Shown one piece after another: positions 62,598 through 64,000 of a stretch of DNA of 64,000 nt (within the stretch, counting starts at the first letter, position 1; the number at the start of each line of letters is the position of its first letter). Source of the stretch: Apostichopus japonicus (Eukaryota > Echinodermata > Holothuroidea > Aspidochirotida > Stichopodidae); assembly GCF_037975245.1 (NCBI RefSeq), contig NC_092568.1, forward strand, positions 22,284,501-22,348,500, read 5' to 3'. Position numbers and translations under genes: made by a program. The notes beneath the pieces were generated by a model. It was given only the letters and a program-made list of their open reading frames with translations. It had not been told where the DNA came from and made no database searches.

Positions 62598-64000
62598 AGT
62601 TTTTACCAAGGTGTGCTATGGTACTGAACCAAATCTTGGCAAAAGAATAACCTCTTCCATGTTTAAATGAATTCTAAAGCTTACATATCACTCACTTTTT
62701 ACATTGAATATTGTCATGGAAAGGGATGGGATTGTGGTGCGAGGGGAGGGGAGGGAAGGGGAGGGGAGGAGATGGTAAGGGAGAGGAGGGAGGGACAATA
62801 TGCAACCAGTTCAGAGCATTCAAAAATTCAAAATCCACTTCGAGAAGTGATCCGTAGGATAATTACATAATTACACACCTGAACGTTAAAGAGTTATTTA
62901 ATCACTTTGCTTCGATGACAGTGAAATTTGCAAACCGCTTCGTAGCTCAATTCTTTGAGCAAAACAATGGAATATTGACATGTTACTACACACACAGCCA
63001 ACCCCCACCGGCCACCCCCACCAACACCTGCCCCTAAGTTTCTGTCTTGTTAGCTAATATTTTAGGATTTGATATACCTCTTATACAGTCATGTCACTAG
63101 GATTGTCTTTAGCATGTGTTTTAACCACCAATGTCATTAACCTCCCTTCCTCCCCCTCTCCCCCCCTTCCCCTCCCCTCCAAATAACTACTTTGTTATGT
63201 GAGATGATGTAGGGCCAGATATAACCAATAACGGAAAGATAAGATCTATGTAAATGGACACTGAAATGATATGAATAACTTGTGAATTTTTATTACACAT
63301 GACGATGGCTCAGATCGAGGAAACAGTAGTCTGCAAGGGAAAAAAGCAGGGCACCCTGTGCCTCAGCCTTGATACAGGCCTGCATAGGCCCTGATGGTAA
63401 CCCTAGCAACATACTAAAATGCAGAAAGATTCCCATGCAGATAGATTCATGTTCCAAATGCCTGAATGAATGGATCTTTTTTTTCCTTCAACTACCTCTG
63501 GACTCTTTATAAAGATCAAATTATGAAATCACTCGTCCTTCTCAACGACTGCATGAGCCGGCCGGAGGCTAAGCTAAAGTAATAAGGTCTGAATGAATGA
63601 CATTACTTGTTTCAATAGACATGTAATGTCCAACTAATATCACAAATTAATGGATATTTTTTTTTTCATTTGGTTTAGCATTTTGAAAAACCTCCTAGGC
63701 CTAACCTTTTGATGGAAATTTTTCCATCCACTCTCCTACATGCTAAAAAACAGTTGAATTTTAGTGAGGACTGTGAACTTCCTTCTGCCCCTACAACTAG
63801 GACACCTAGCTAGTCTGTGCCACACGTACCACGTGCAGAGATGAAGCTTTCAGACTTGAGCTGTTTTTGAATTATTCAACATGGATTCATATAATTCAAG
63901 TTTCAGAACCTATAGATACAAAATACAAAGCGAGCGAAAAACACAGGCTTCAAATTAAAACCGTGTCGCCTGAAAAAGTCATGATTCTGCCCGGGAACGT
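62598..64000. other. Upstream intron, continued
   Basis: Purine tract, then AT-rich DNA. A good acceptor-like tract (TTTTTTCCCTTGCAG on the minus strand, near 63335-63350) is followed only by short closed frames, so no exon is called. Confidence 0.35.
62743..62792 (+). repeat. GGGGA-type purine tract
   Basis: Repeated GGGGA and GGGA units, quadruplex-prone, just after the SINE. Confidence 0.8.

Noticed and set aside
63301-63392. Short plus-strand frame starting MTMAQIEETVVCKGKK
   Set aside because: About 30 codons and no continuation found; likely chance.
1-64000. CRISPR arrays, rRNA and intact tRNA genes
   Set aside because: The tandem arrays have no unique spacers, and no canonical tRNA or rRNA sequence was seen apart from the SINE head.

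Overview
The window looks like intron-rich, AT-rich nuclear DNA of an animal. Genes are sparse and split into short exons with GT-AG borders, and long G or C runs, microsatellites, MITEs, LINE and SINE pieces fill the rest. The repeat style (L2-like LINE tail, tRNA-type SINE, G-run hAT-like MITEs) suggests a marine invertebrate deuterostome such as an echinoderm. That is an inference; no gene here fixes the species.

The one well-supported gene is on the minus strand and covers most of the window. Four exons (59614-59050, 56947-56821, 55715-55542, 14711-14498) join with matching phases. They encode about 359 residues: a long Ser/charged linker, then a complete pleckstrin homology (PH) domain of the beta-spectrin type, then a short basic tail and a stop. 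The PH domain is cut in two by a 40.8 kb intron (14712-55541). The 5' part of the gene, presumably actin-binding domains and spectrin repeats, would lie beyond position 64000.

The giant intron holds most of the other material: three hAT-like MITEs each with a perfect 8-bp target duplication (31981-32728, 36614-37534, 45681-46063), a likely fourth truncated one (16489 onward), a 5'-truncated L2-like LINE tail that landed inside a 34-bp tandem array (28795-29110), a frameshifted THAP zinc-finger relic (39940-40212), an alternating dimeric satellite (42265-43030), a 132-bp minisatellite that stays open in one frame (27284-27805), hairpin elements, and several exon-like open segments that I do not recognise.

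The region 1-14497 lies 3' of the gene. It holds no confident gene, only small tandem repeats, a dispersed repeat copy and one exon-like segment on the plus strand (8077-8196). The region 59615-64000 lies upstream of the first visible exon and contains a tRNA-type SINE (about 62313-62597) whose tail resembles the LINE tail at 28.8 kb. No CRISPR array, operon, rRNA or intact tRNA gene was seen.
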